Of a DNA stretch of 35,345 nt, positions 1 through 8,804 are shown piece by piece (within the stretch, counting starts at the first letter, position 1; every line of letters starts with the position of its first letter). A program made the position numbers and the translations under genes. The notes beneath the pieces are model-generated. The model saw only the letters and a list, made by a program, of their open reading frames with translations, was not told where the DNA came from and did no database searches. Source of the stretch: a virus; the IMG/VR virus record IMGVR_UViG_3300030098_004745, positions 1 through 35,345 of that record; one strand, given 5' to 3'.

Positions 1-30
1 TGGTATTTTGGGACCGCGGATTATTTTTAG
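1..30. other. Left genome end, candidate cosN half-site
   Basis: Positions 2-14 read GGTATTTTGGGAC and the same 13 bases end the window (35333-35345). Joining the ends gives GCGG-GTATTTTGGGA-CCGC, flanked by short inverted GCGG/CCGC arms, and the overhang-like block is followed by CGCGG, as I recall for lambda cosN. A direct terminal repeat of this size is what end repair of 5' cohesive ends would leave. The position just left of the terminase genes also fits lambda. It could instead be a short assembly overlap of a circular molecule. Confidence 0.55.
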
Positions 31-55
31 CGACAGAAAACGAGAACCGATTGAG

Positions 56-88
56 TGGTTTTCAAATGTCTAGAATGGTTTTCAAATG
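56..88 (+). repeat. Two 13-bp direct repeats, candidate cosB terminase-binding sites
   Basis: TGGTTTTCAAATG occurs exactly at 56-68 and 76-88, start to start 20 bp, close to two helical turns. In lambda, cosB is a set of iterated sites just right of cosN bound by the winged-helix N-terminus of the small terminase subunit. The small terminase here (1355-1867) also begins with a helix-turn-helix, so these repeats are plausible binding sites. That is inference from position and spacing. Confidence 0.5.
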
Positions 89-101
89 GTATTGGTAATT
101 A

Positions 102-1355
102 ATGGAAGAACAAAACGAGTCGGGTTTATCGGTTCATATGGCGAGCAACATTGAGCTTTGGCCTTTATCACGACTCAAACCTTACGAGAAAAATGCGAGG
201 ACACATAGTAGCGAGCAAGTTGCACAAATTGCCAATTCCATCACTGAGTTTGGTTTTACGAATCCAATCTTGGTTGATAGCAAAGACGGGATAATTGCCG
301 GGCATGGACGTATGACTGCTGCGCAGGAACTAAATCTCTCTAAAGTCCCAGTAGTAGTGTTGGATCATTTAAGTGATCGCCAAAGAAGAGCATATGTATT
401 GGCTGACAACCAGCTTGCTCTTAATGCTGGTTGGGATCTGGACGTATTGCGGAGTGAGCTTAAAGATCTGGTTGACGAAGATTTCAACATTGACCTGATT
501 GGTTTTAGCGATGAAGAGTTAAAAGACTTGATGCCGGAGGAACTTGAGCCGGAGTATGACGGAGATGCTGATGCTGTACCTGAACCACCAGAAGACCCGA
601 TTACAAAACCGGGAGATTTGTGGGTATTGGGTGAGCATCGACTTTTATGCGGTGATTCGACAAATCTTCAACATGTCGAACGTTTGATGAATGGGAAGAA
701 AGCGGATCTTTGGTTGACCGACCCTCCTTACAACGTGGATTACGAGGGAAAGACGAAAGAGAAACTTGCTATTGAAAACGACTCGATGTCTGATTCAGAT
801 TTCAGGCAGTTCCTTGTTGATGTTTACACTTCTGCCGATGCGGTGATGAATGCTGGTGGAGCATTTTATATATGGCATGCGGATAGTGAAGGTTTTAACT
901 TCCGAGGAGCTGCAGCAGATATGGGTTGGCAGGTTCGTCAATGTCTTATTTGGCTCAAGCAACATATGGTGATGGGTCGGCAGGATTATCACTGGAAGCA
1001 CGAGCCTTGTTTATATGGATGGAAAGAAGGTGCAGCGCATTTGTGGAATACGGATCGAAAGCAAACGACGGTGTTGGAGTTTGACCGACCTAGTCGAAAC
1101 AAGGAACATCCCACGATGAAACCAGTGGACCTTTTTCAATATCAGATGTGTAATTCAACGAAGAAAGGAGCGATTGTTCTTGATTCTTTTGGTGGTTCGG
1201 GAACTACTTTGATCGCTGCTGAAAGATCACGTCGTAAAGCTTGCTTAATGGAGCTTGATCCACGCTATTGCGACGTAATAGTGAAAAGATGGGAGGAATT
1301 TACAGGTAAAACGGCAGTTTGCGAGCCTAATTCACAACAGAAGGAGGTCTTTTGA
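102..1355 (+). CDS. ParB/Srx-like domain fused to DNA methyltransferase
   Basis: The 417-residue protein has two parts. Residues about 17-120 form a ParB/sulfiredoxin-like domain with the GHGRM motif at 67-71. Residues about 170-400 form a beta-class amino-methyltransferase: motif IV DPPYN at 207-211 comes before HPTMKP (336-341) and the SAM-binding FGGSGTT at 363-369. This order and DPPY favour N6-adenine methylation, though N4-cytosine cannot be excluded. Such fusions are common beside phage terminase genes. It could protect phage DNA from restriction or mark DNA for packaging. The start at 102 has no clear Shine-Dalgarno; ATG 138 is an alternative. The stop overlaps the next start (TGATG). 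Confidence 0.9.
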   Translation: MEEQNESGLSVHMASNIELWPLSRLKPYEKNARTHSSEQVAQIANSITEFGFTNPILVDSKDGIIAGHGRMTAAQELNLSKVPVVVLDHLSDRQRRAYVLADNQLALNAGWDLDVLRSELKDLVDEDFNIDLIGFSDEELKDLMPEELEPEYDGDADAVPEPPEDPITKPGDLWVLGEHRLLCGDSTNLQHVERLMNGKKADLWLTDPPYNVDYEGKTKEKLAIENDSMSDSDFRQFLVDVYTSADAVMNAGGAFYIWHADSEGFNFRGAAADMGWQVRQCLIWLKQHMVMGRQDYHWKHEPCLYGWKEGAAHLWNTDRKQTTVLEFDRPSRNKEHPTMKPVDLFQYQMCNSTKKGAIVLDSFGGSGTTLIAAERSRRKACLMELDPRYCDVIVKRWEEFTGKTAVCEPNSQQKEVF

Positions 1356-1867
1356 TGACGACTTTGAAAGAGTATGCAGCCAAGTCCAACGTTGCATACA
1401 CGACTTTGACCCGTTGGGCAGCTACTGGTCGATTAACAAACTTAAAGAAGGTCGGGAGAACCTACGAAATAAAAGACAAAGAAGCACTAGATAAGGAGAT
1501 TGCAGGGACTATTTCTCCTGACAGGGGAGGTCTTGGTGGCGCTCCAAATATTGATGAGAACTTACGAAAGGAGGGTCAAAGTCAGGGTGGTTTGCCTAGT
1601 TTCAACCGTAGTCGTGCGATTAGAGAAGCGTTTGCAGCAAGGTTGTGTGAACTTGAATATCGGCAGAAGAGTGAAAAGTTAGTTGATAAAAGTCAGTTGA
1701 AATTGCAACTTGCAAAACTCCACATGGGTCTAAGGGATTCCTTGAAAGCTATCCCGGATCGCGTTGCTCCGATCATTGCTGCGGAAACGGATCAAAGGAA
1801 GATTCACGAAATGGTAACTCAAGAGATTCGTGCTGCATTGGAGGGTTTAAGTGTCAGCGGCTATTAG
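1355..1867 (+). CDS. Terminase small subunit, Nu1-like
   Basis: A protein of about 170 residues. The N-terminus (residues 3-45) is a MerR/excisionase-type helix-turn-helix (LKEYAAKSNVAYTTLTRW), followed by a linker and a helical C-terminal half rich in K, R, E and L. This matches lambda Nu1, which recognises cosB and recruits the large subunit. Location directly before the GpA-like large subunit supports the call. The ATG at 1355 sits in the stop of the methylase gene and has a strong Shine-Dalgarno, AAGGAGGT, at 1341-1348. Its 3' end overlaps the large subunit gene by 17 bases, implying coupled translation. Confidence 0.8.
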   Translation: MTTLKEYAAKSNVAYTTLTRWAATGRLTNLKKVGRTYEIKDKEALDKEIAGTISPDRGGLGGAPNIDENLRKEGQSQGGLPSFNRSRAIREAFAARLCELEYRQKSEKLVDKSQLKLQLAKLHMGLRDSLKAIPDRVAPIIAAETDQRKIHEMVTQEIRAALEGLSVSGY

Positions 1868-3731
1868 CGAACTACTAGAGACAAGTCTTGAGTCTCTACG
1901 TTTTGAGAAGGAATTGACGGTTAGTCAGTGGAGCGATTCCCATCGAATGCTCTCAGGGCGTGCTTCATCAGAACCCGGCCCTTGGAGGACCGACCGAACT
2001 CCATATCTGCGCGGGATTATGGATGCTTTGAGTATCTCCGACCCTGTTCAAAGAGTAGTTTTCATGAAGGGCGCACAGCTAGGAGCTACCGAAGCAGGCA
2101 GTAATTGGATGGGGTACATAATCGACCACGCACCCGGACCTCTACTTGCGGTGCAACCAACAGTGGAAATGTGCAAGAGGCTTTCTAAGCAGAGGCTTCA
2201 AACAATGATTGAGGAGACTCCTTGTTTATCCGAGAAGATTGCATCACCTCGATCAAGGGATTCAGGCAACACGCTTTTTTCTAAGGAGTTCCCCGGAGGC
2301 ATGATGCTTTTAACGGGAAGCAATTCAGCGGTTGGTTTGAGAAGTACACCTTGCCGTTACATTTTTCTGGATGAGGTGGATGCATTCGTGACTGACGTAG
2401 AAGGAGAAGGTGATCCTTGTACTTTGGCTGAACGTAGATCGACAACATTTGCACGAAGGAAGATTTTTCTTGCAAGTACACCAACCATCAAGGACTACTC
2501 AAGGATTGAGACGGAGTACCTTTTAAGTGATCAAAGGAGGTTTTACGTCCCATGTCCCAAATGCGGTGTTATGGATTGGTGGAAGTGGCCGCAGCTAAAG
2601 ATGGAAAACGAAGATCCATCAACGGTTAAGTATGAGTGCGAGCATTGTGGTGAGCGATATGGTGAGTCTCATAAGACGGAGCTATTGCGTCGAGGGAAGT
2701 GGATCGCAACGGCTGAAGGTGATGGCAAAACTGCTGGTTTTCATTTGTCGTCCTTGTACTCCCCCCTTGGTTGGAAATCTTGGGAGGAGATATGTGAGGA
2801 CTTTTTAAGAAGTAAAGACGATGCCCCAAAGTTGAAAACTTGGGTGAACACCATTCTTGGTGAAACTTGGGAGGAGGATTATGCGTCGAAGATTTCAAGT
2901 CAAGGTTTGATGGAGCGTTGTGAGCACTATGAGCCGGGTGTAATGCCAGAGGAGAGTCTTGCACTTACCTGCGGTATTGATGTGCAAGATAATCGTTTAG
3001 CGATTTCGGTTTTTGCATGGCGTGGACCTTCTGATTGCGAAGAAGGCTGGTTACTTCACCATCAAGAAATCTTTGGTGATCCGGGTAGACCTGAACTATG
3101 GAAGCAACTTGATGAAGTTATTCTTCGTGAATGGCCTCACGCTTCGGGAGTAAAGTTAAGGCCGGATGCAGTAGCTATTGACTCAGGAGGACACTTTACT
3201 TCGGAGGTTTATCAGTACGCGCGGGAGAGGGGAAGACAAAATGTTATTGCTATCAAAGGTCAATCACAAAGGAACAAGCCTGCTATAGGCCGACCATCAA
3301 AGGTTGATATGAATCACAAAGGCAGATCCTTACGCAAAGGAGCGTTGGTCTATCCCGTAGGAAGTGACACGATTAAAACCACTCTTTTCTCTCGTTTAAA
3401 GCACAACGAACCGGGACCGGGATATTTACATTTCAATATGTCGACTACAGGAGAATACTTCGAGCAGCTCACGGCAGAGAAACAAATCGTTAAACATAAT
3501 CGCGGAGGTTATGCACATCGAGAATGGGTGAAGAAACCCAACGCTAGGAACGAAAGTTTAGACACTCTTGTTTATTCATATGCTGCACTTTGCTCGATGT
3601 ACATGAGATATGACAGGCGCACTATTTGGGAACAATTCTCTAAAAGGCTGTTAAATCTTGCTAATCCCACGCAAAAGAAGTCTCTAAAATCTAAACAAGC
3701 TCCTAAACAGGGTTATGTACACAAGTGGTGA
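1851..3731 (+). CDS. terL: Terminase large subunit, GpA-like
   Basis: A 626-residue packaging motor of the lambda gpA family (Terminase_GpA). The N-terminal ATPase shows a Walker A-like KGAQLGAT (73-80), Walker B IFLDEVD (171-177) and an LASTP coupling motif (207-211). Two CxxC pairs (C235/C238 and C263/C266) suggest a zinc-binding insert. The C-terminal RNase H-like nuclease shows GIDVQD (D377), AIDSGG (D444) and ESLDT (D571), candidate metal ligands that would cut cos. The GTG start at 1851 overlaps the small subunit gene. Length fits the family (about 640). Confidence 0.95.
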   Translation: MSAAISELLETSLESLRFEKELTVSQWSDSHRMLSGRASSEPGPWRTDRTPYLRGIMDALSISDPVQRVVFMKGAQLGATEAGSNWMGYIIDHAPGPLLAVQPTVEMCKRLSKQRLQTMIEETPCLSEKIASPRSRDSGNTLFSKEFPGGMMLLTGSNSAVGLRSTPCRYIFLDEVDAFVTDVEGEGDPCTLAERRSTTFARRKIFLASTPTIKDYSRIETEYLLSDQRRFYVPCPKCGVMDWWKWPQLKMENEDPSTVKYECEHCGERYGESHKTELLRRGKWIATAEGDGKTAGFHLSSLYSPLGWKSWEEICEDFLRSKDDAPKLKTWVNTILGETWEEDYASKISSQGLMERCEHYEPGVMPEESLALTCGIDVQDNRLAISVFAWRGPSDCEEGWLLHHQEIFGDPGRPELWKQLDEVILREWPHASGVKLRPDAVAIDSGGHFTSEVYQYARERGRQNVIAIKGQSQRNKPAIGRPSKVDMNHKGRSLRKGALVYPVGSDTIKTTLFSRLKHNEPGPGYLHFNMSTTGEYFEQLTAEKQIVKHNRGGYAHREWVKKPNARNESLDTLVYSYAALCSMYMRYDRRTIWEQFSKRLLNLANPTQKKSLKSKQAPKQGYVHKW

Positions 3732-3738
3732 GGTTTAG

Positions 3739-4317
3739 ATGGTGTGGATGTCAGAGTTCCCTGCGATTGTCCGGGCGGGAACAACAATCAAGTGGAGGGA
3801 TGGCCAAGCAACTGTTCCTTTTAATCAAAATGCAACAAGCACAGACGGATGGGCGTTAACTTATTACTTAAGAACAAACACTGCATCTGAAGGACACACA
3901 TCGGTGGGTAGCTCATACAGCTCCGGTTGGGAGTTCACTATTAGCTCATCGGATTCAACAAACTTTGATAAAGGTGACTGGTCTTGGACCGCCATCGTTA
4001 GTAAAGGAAGTGAAAGTTTCCAGCTTGCTGTTGGTGAGTTCATTGTTAAAGAATCACTTGTTTATAGCGGGACACCCGGAGCGATTGACACCAGAACTCA
4101 AAACGAGATTGATCGAGACAATATAAAAGTTGCTTTGCGTAAGTTTGAAGATGGCGCACAGGAGTATTCGATAGGCAATAGAACATTTAAGAGAGTACAA
4201 ATGAAAGATTTAAGGATGAGGTTGGGAGAATTAAATGCGATTTGTTTCCGTGAGAAGCAAGCCGAGTTAGTAGCACAGGGCCTCGGAAACCCTAGAAATC
4301 TTGCTATTCGTTTCTAA
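3739..4317 (+). CDS. Head-tail joining protein, gpW-like C-terminus with extra N-terminal domain
   Basis: 192 residues. The C-terminal third (about 130-175, with YSIGNRTFKRVQMKDLRMRL) resembles gpW, the small lambda head-completion protein: a short beta hairpin followed by a helix in the same spacing. The place between large terminase and portal is the lambda A-W-B order. The N-terminal 115 residues (WALTYYLRTN, SWTAIVSKG) look like a beta-sandwich absent from the 68-residue lambda gpW, so this would be a fusion. The ATG at 3739 has GAGG five bases upstream. Confidence is good for a connector role and lower for the gpW assignment. Confidence 0.65.
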   Translation: MVWMSEFPAIVRAGTTIKWRDGQATVPFNQNATSTDGWALTYYLRTNTASEGHTSVGSSYSSGWEFTISSSDSTNFDKGDWSWTAIVSKGSESFQLAVGEFIVKESLVYSGTPGAIDTRTQNEIDRDNIKVALRKFEDGAQEYSIGNRTFKRVQMKDLRMRLGELNAICFREKQAELVAQGLGNPRNLAIRF

Positions 4318-5849
4318 TGGGACTTATTAATGCTTGGAGAGGATTGTTTACTGCTGAAAACGCACTAAGTTCAACAGTTCAATCTTTACCGAAAAGAAGA
4401 AGAATGTATGCGGGAGCCGACTCATCCCGTTTAACATTTAGTTGGCTCGCTCAAGGGACAAGTGCCGACAGCGAAATCAAGTCGAGTAATAAGAAGTTAC
4501 GACAACGAACAAGGCAAGTTTGCAGGGACAATGTTTACGCTCGTCAAGCTCAACGTTCTATTGTTCAAAATGTTGTCGGAACGGGTGTTCGTGTTCAGGC
4601 TGATGTAAGGAAGCAAAGAGGAAATAAGCTCGATACTAAGATCAATGATCAAATTGAAAAGGCTTGGAAAGATTGGTGTCGATATGATTGTTGTTCAGCT
4701 AATGGCCGTGATTCGTTAAACGATATTAGTCGTCTAATTGTTAAGTCGTTGTTTGAATCAGGTGAGGTTTTTGTTCGTTGTATCAAGAAACCTTTTGGTA
4801 GAAGTAAGGTTCCGTTCGCGCTGGAGTTAATTGAAAGTGATCAGTTGGATGATGATTACACAGGACCAACAGGGGTAAAAGGTAATACTTGGAGGATGGG
4901 GATTGAGCGTGATCAGTTCCAACGCGCAAAGCGATATGCGTTCTTTAAGAAGCATCCGGGCGACAGTCCTTTTCCAGTTCAACCGGGTGAGAAGAGACAT
5001 ATGTTTCTTCCTGCGAATGAAATCATTCATCTATTTATTGCTGATCGCCCAGGTCAAACAAGAGGTGTTTCGTGGTTATCTTCTGCCTTAAGTGATTTAC
5101 ATCATCTCGCCGGATTTCAAGAAGCAAGTGTTGTAAGAGCACGTGCCGCGAGCAGTATTCAAGGGTTCATACAATCACCAGATGGAGAGTTAGTTGGTGA
5201 TGATGTATATGAGAATGAAAGAGTTTCAGACTTTACTCCTGGGGTTTGGAAATACCTCGCACCAGGTGAATCTGTACATGTTCCACAGATGGATGCTCCT
5301 AATGGAGAATTTGAGCCATTTTTAAGAGCAATGTTGAGGGCATTAGCTAGTGGCTGCGGGGTTTCTTACGAGTCTGTCTCTCGTGACTTTAGTCAGACTA
5401 ACTATTCATCATCAAGGCTTAGTTTGATAGAAGATAGAGATCATTATCGGACTCTTCAAAGTTACTTACAGGAGCGATTTTTCCAACCTGTCTTTGATTA
5501 TTGGATTGAATATGCTGTGCTTAGTGGTGAATTAGAACTCAATGGATTTGAGACAGATCCTGAGAGATTTAAGAAAGTAAGATGGTTATTTAGGGGATGG
5601 GCTTTCGTTGATCCTCAGAAGGAAATTAAAGCTGCAACCGAGGCGATACGTTCAGGACTAAAAACACAATCTCAGGTAGTGGCAGAGCTTGGTGGCGATC
5701 TAGAAGATCTGATGGCTGCGAGAAAACGAGAAGTTGAACAAGCCGAGCAGTTAAACTTAGTTTTCGATAGCAACCCTGCGAGCACGCTTGAAACTAATAC
5801 GTCTAAAGTAGAGGAGAAAGTTGACCCTGAATCAAATGGAGGAACGTGA
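4317..5849 (+). CDS. Portal protein, lambda gpB family
   Basis: 510 residues, typical of lambda-type portals. Supporting segments are the N-terminal TADSEI-like region, WCRYD, SGEVFVR, ELIESDQLD, RPGQTRGVSWL and the FSQTNYSSSR stretch, all characteristic of this family. It forms the dodecameric ring at the capsid vertex that holds the terminase and later the tail connector. The ATG at 4317 overlaps the previous stop (TAATG). The end overlaps the capsid-protease gene by 29 bases when the TTG start at 5821 is used. Confidence 0.93.
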   Translation: MGLINAWRGLFTAENALSSTVQSLPKRRRMYAGADSSRLTFSWLAQGTSADSEIKSSNKKLRQRTRQVCRDNVYARQAQRSIVQNVVGTGVRVQADVRKQRGNKLDTKINDQIEKAWKDWCRYDCCSANGRDSLNDISRLIVKSLFESGEVFVRCIKKPFGRSKVPFALELIESDQLDDDYTGPTGVKGNTWRMGIERDQFQRAKRYAFFKKHPGDSPFPVQPGEKRHMFLPANEIIHLFIADRPGQTRGVSWLSSALSDLHHLAGFQEASVVRARAASSIQGFIQSPDGELVGDDVYENERVSDFTPGVWKYLAPGESVHVPQMDAPNGEFEPFLRAMLRALASGCGVSYESVSRDFSQTNYSSSRLSLIEDRDHYRTLQSYLQERFFQPVFDYWIEYAVLSGELELNGFETDPERFKKVRWLFRGWAFVDPQKEIKAATEAIRSGLKTQSQVVAELGGDLEDLMAARKREVEQAEQLNLVFDSNPASTLETNTSKVEEKVDPESNGGT

Positions 5850-7788
5850 CTTAGAAGAGAAACTTGAACATCGAGCCGAACCTAAATCAGTCAAATTCAA
5901 GATTGATGAAGAAGCGCGAACTGTGGAGTTTCCCTTCTCAAGTGAGATGCCAGTTGACAGAGGCTATCTAGGCAATGAGGTGCTCGACCATCGAGAAGAG
6001 TCAGTTGACCTATCTCGTTTAAAAGATGCTGGTCCGTTGTTATTCAACCATGACAGAGACAAACCAATTGGTGTTGTCGAGGATGCGTATCTCAAAAATA
6101 AACGAGGATATGTAAAGGTTCGTTTTTCTGACAATCCTTTTCCTTCTGAAGTATTTAATGATGTTAAATCAGGAATACTTAGAGGTGTAAGTACTGGGTA
6201 TGCCGTAAACAAAACGGTCGAAGAAACCAGTGAGGATGGTGATAGTAACCAGTACAGAGTTGTTGCGTGGCAGCCGTTGGAAGTATCGATTTGTAGCTTG
6301 GCTGCAGACCCCTCCGTTGGTGTAGGACGTAGTGCTAATACTACGCAGCAAAAAGAAACATCTAATATATCTAAAGAACAGCGTGAAGACGCTGTAACTG
6401 CGACTCCTGTCGCACCACCTAAACCTAAACCTCCAGTTAAAACAGTAGACATGTCTGCCACTCCAGAATCAATCGAAGTGGTGCGCGCTGAGACAGAGAA
6501 ATCTGTACTTAGTAAAGAGCGTGCCCGCGTTGCATCTATTAGAGAACTATGTGCAACACACAAACTCCCAGAACTTGCAAAGCAAGCTGAAGATAGCGGA
6601 ATGAGTATCGAAGAAACTCGTGCTAAAGCACTTGACGCGATCTCAAAGAAGCCTGTCGAAACTGTCAGTCCAGTAGAACTAGATCAGAAACAACAAGAGC
6701 GTTATAGTCTCGTTTCTGGTATTCGTGCTGCCTTAACAGGTGACTGGAGTGAAGCAGGTTATGTTCGTGAATTGTCTCAAGAAGTAGAGAGAAGTGGATT
6801 GAAGCGTTCAGCAGAGCGTTCTTTCTTTGTTCCGTTTACTGCTTTAACAAAAAGGGCCACTTATGTAACATCGGGAGCTACGACAGGAGGCAATTTAGTC
6901 GCCACTGATTTGTACGATCAAGATTTCATTGAGGCGTTACGAAATCAGTCGAAGATGATGTCTCTAGGTGTAAAGGCACTTCCGGGCCTTGTCGGTGATG
7001 TCGCGATTCCTAGAAGATCAGGTGTGAGCAGTACGTATTACTTATCGAGTGAAACTACAGCGATAACACAGTCAGAAAGCACCTTCGATCAGGTGACAAT
7101 GACACCAAAAAATCTCGCTGCACTTTCTAAATATTCTAGGCAAACATTGTTAACAGCAACCCCTGGAATCGAGGCTCTGATTAGAACAGACCTCACTGAC
7201 GGTTTGAATACTGCTGTTGATTTAGGGATCCTCAATGGGGCAGGTTCTAGTGGCGCGCCCACAGGAATTATGCAAACCAGTGGAATTGGTAGTGTAGCAA
7301 TTGGCACAAATGGAGGTGCTGTAACGATCGAAGCTTTGGTCGATCTAGAAGAGCAAATCTTGATTGATAACGGCAATGTTTCAGACAACATGGCCTATGT
7401 GACCAACGCAAAAGTACTCGCAGAATTGAAGAAATTACGTGCGGGTGGTTCTGCTTCTGGCGATGGTTCCTTCCTTTGGAATACCGATCCTGCTTCTATC
7501 GGACGTGGCGGTACTCCGGGTTCTGTAAATGGTTATCCTTTAGCCGTTACAAACCAAGTCCCATCGAATCTTACAAAGGGATCTAGCTCCGGCGTTTGCT
7601 CTGCTATTTTGATGGGTGATTTCAGTCAGTGTTCAGTCGGTTTCTGGGGATCAGGCTTGGAAATAACTGTAGGAGAGGAATCAGACGACTTTGCGAAAGC
7701 TCTTACTTCCATCAGAGGGATTATTACCTATGACGTCGCCGTAAGACACGCCGAGTCCTTCGCTGCTTGTCTCGATATTACGACTTAA
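5821..7788 (+). CDS. Prohead protease fused to HK97-fold major capsid protein
   Basis: A 655-residue fusion. Residues about 20-170 are a prohead protease of the HK97/S78 type, with the candidate catalytic His in LLFNHD (H77) and Ser in LRGVSTGY (S124). Residues about 175-340 are charged and helical, probably the scaffold. Residues about 345-655 are the HK97-fold capsid protein (phage_capsid family), beginning near ATYVTSGATTGGN. Self-cleavage would release the mature subunit. TTG at 5821 has AGGAG four bases upstream; ATG 5836 in frame is the alternative. A strong terminator follows directly. In lambda and HK97 these functions are separate genes, although fusions occur in other siphophages. 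Confidence 0.92.
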   Translation: MTLNQMEERDLEEKLEHRAEPKSVKFKIDEEARTVEFPFSSEMPVDRGYLGNEVLDHREESVDLSRLKDAGPLLFNHDRDKPIGVVEDAYLKNKRGYVKVRFSDNPFPSEVFNDVKSGILRGVSTGYAVNKTVEETSEDGDSNQYRVVAWQPLEVSICSLAADPSVGVGRSANTTQQKETSNISKEQREDAVTATPVAPPKPKPPVKTVDMSATPESIEVVRAETEKSVLSKERARVASIRELCATHKLPELAKQAEDSGMSIEETRAKALDAISKKPVETVSPVELDQKQQERYSLVSGIRAALTGDWSEAGYVRELSQEVERSGLKRSAERSFFVPFTALTKRATYVTSGATTGGNLVATDLYDQDFIEALRNQSKMMSLGVKALPGLVGDVAIPRRSGVSSTYYLSSETTAITQSESTFDQVTMTPKNLAALSKYSRQTLLTATPGIEALIRTDLTDGLNTAVDLGILNGAGSSGAPTGIMQTSGIGSVAIGTNGGAVTIEALVDLEEQILIDNGNVSDNMAYVTNAKVLAELKKLRAGGSASGDGSFLWNTDPASIGRGGTPGSVNGYPLAVTNQVPSNLTKGSSSGVCSAILMGDFSQCSVGFWGSGLEITVGEESDDFAKALTSIRGIITYDVAVRHAESFAACLDITT

Positions 7789-7797
7789 TTGTTTATT

Positions 7798-7823
7798 GGG
7801 GGTCTTTACGGCCCCCTTTTTTT
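7798..7823 (+). terminator. Rho-independent terminator after the capsid gene
   Basis: GGGGGTC and GGCCCCC pair around the loop TTTAC and are followed by seven T. It lies ten bases after the capsid stop and before the next gene's ATG at 7828. It probably trims readthrough so that capsid mRNA exceeds the downstream connector mRNA. Confidence 0.85.
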
Positions 7824-7827
7824 ATCC

Positions 7828-8037
7828 ATGAAAATCTTTACTACTCGCAGTGTGATTGCTAGCGGTCAAGCCTTAGATGCTGGCTCTGTATATGACGTTA
7901 GTGATAAGGATGCATCCATCTTGATAGGGATGGGAAAAGCTAGAGAAGCAACGGCAGAAGATGAAGCACCTGCATACCCTCCTAAACCCAAGGCAAAGGC
8001 CAAGAAAGCAAAGGTTGAAGTAGATGGCAATCAATGA
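7828..8037 (+). CDS. Small protein next to the capsid gene, unknown role
   Basis: 69 residues from ATG 7828. The frame is open further upstream, but any earlier start would have to span the terminator at 7798-7823, so this ATG is preferred. The N-terminus (MKIFTTRSVIASGQ, SVYDVSDKDASILIGMGKA) matches a widespread type of small phage protein in which a short beta-rich domain says 'keep a value, do not exceed' in no known enzymatic sense; its function is unknown. The C-terminal 25 residues are Lys/Ala/Pro-rich. No Shine-Dalgarno is visible. Its place between capsid and connector genes suggests a head-associated role. Confidence 0.65.
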   Translation: MKIFTTRSVIASGQALDAGSVYDVSDKDASILIGMGKAREATAEDEAPAYPPKPKAKAKKAKVEVDGNQ

Positions 8038-8302
8038 TGATTTAAGCGCGTACCTTTCGGATTTCGGGGTTTCCTGTACATCCGGGAGTACGACTGCGTC
8101 GGGAATATTGGATCAGCCTTCTCAGGTGTTAGCGGGAGATATGGTCCTTACAACTGATTACTTATTAACAGCAAAGGCCAGTGACTTTGGAAGTCTACTT
8201 TCAGGGGATGCGATCACTGTTGATTCTCAGAACTATGAAGTAAGAGAAACGAGACTTCAAGACGATGGTTCTTTTGTTGAAATTTCACTACAGAAGGTTT
8301 AA
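8024..8302 (+). CDS. Head-tail joining protein, gpFII-like
   Basis: 92 residues, about the size of lambda gpFII family members (Phage_attach). The order of elements fits: short N-terminal helix, GSTTASGILDQP, a central strand with LTTDYLLTAKASD, LSGDAITVDSQNYEVRET and a C-terminal VEISLQKV strand. The protein would form the ring to which the finished tail binds. The ATG overlaps the previous gene by 14 bases, and the stop TAATG overlaps the next start, so the three genes are probably translationally coupled. Confidence 0.7.
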   Translation: MAINDDLSAYLSDFGVSCTSGSTTASGILDQPSQVLAGDMVLTTDYLLTAKASDFGSLLSGDAITVDSQNYEVRETRLQDDGSFVEISLQKV

Positions 8303-8739
8303 TGACCACAATTCGAGAAAACATATTAGACGAACTTAAGAGTGTTCTTGCAGGCACGACAAATGTCGGGTCGAGGATTTTTAGAGAACGTGTTACTCCT
8401 CTTGCAAACAGGAATGAGCTGCCTTGTTTAGTAATAGAACCTCTAAACGATAATGCCGACCTAAATCTTTCTTTACCAAAGATTGATTGGACTTTAACTG
8501 TCACTATTTCTGTCATTGTTTCTGGTAGCTCCAGCACAACACCTTCGGAAGCTGCCGATCCTATTGTTGAATCATTACATGCAAAAGTTGTTAGTGACTT
8601 AACCCTTGGTGGATATGCAATTGACGTAAGACCTCAATCAATGGAGTGGGAATTTCTAGATTCAGATCAACCAACGGGAATCGTAACTTGCACTTATGCG
8701 ATCAGATATCGAACATCACTGACGAGCCTTGCTAGTTAA
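8302..8739 (+). CDS. Tail terminator protein, gpU-like
   Basis: 145 residues. The N-terminal helix (TIRENILDELKSVL), VGSRIFRERVTPL, LPCLVIEP and a C-terminal strand ending in CTYAIRYRT follow the layout of minor tail protein U/tail terminators, which cap the tail tube and stop its polymerisation. Position between gpFII-like and tail tube genes agrees. A gpZ homologue, which lies here in lambda, is missing; a possible one lies at 34430-35302. Confidence 0.7.
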   Translation: MTTIRENILDELKSVLAGTTNVGSRIFRERVTPLANRNELPCLVIEPLNDNADLNLSLPKIDWTLTVTISVIVSGSSSTTPSEAADPIVESLHAKVVSDLTLGGYAIDVRPQSMEWEFLDSDQPTGIVTCTYAIRYRTSLTSLAS

Positions 8740-8804
8740 TACGTCGACGAGAGAACCTGTCTAATATATACATAACTGATTTCAAAGCTTGAGGCTGACA
8801 ACGA

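Noticed and set aside
5964-6563. Minus-strand open frame (199 residues) opposite the protease-capsid gene
   Set aside because: Shadow of a strongly conserved coding region; Ser/Thr-rich composition reflects the antisense of that gene.
7789-7827. Earlier TTG start for the small gene after the capsid
   Set aside because: It would place a strong terminator inside the coding frame.
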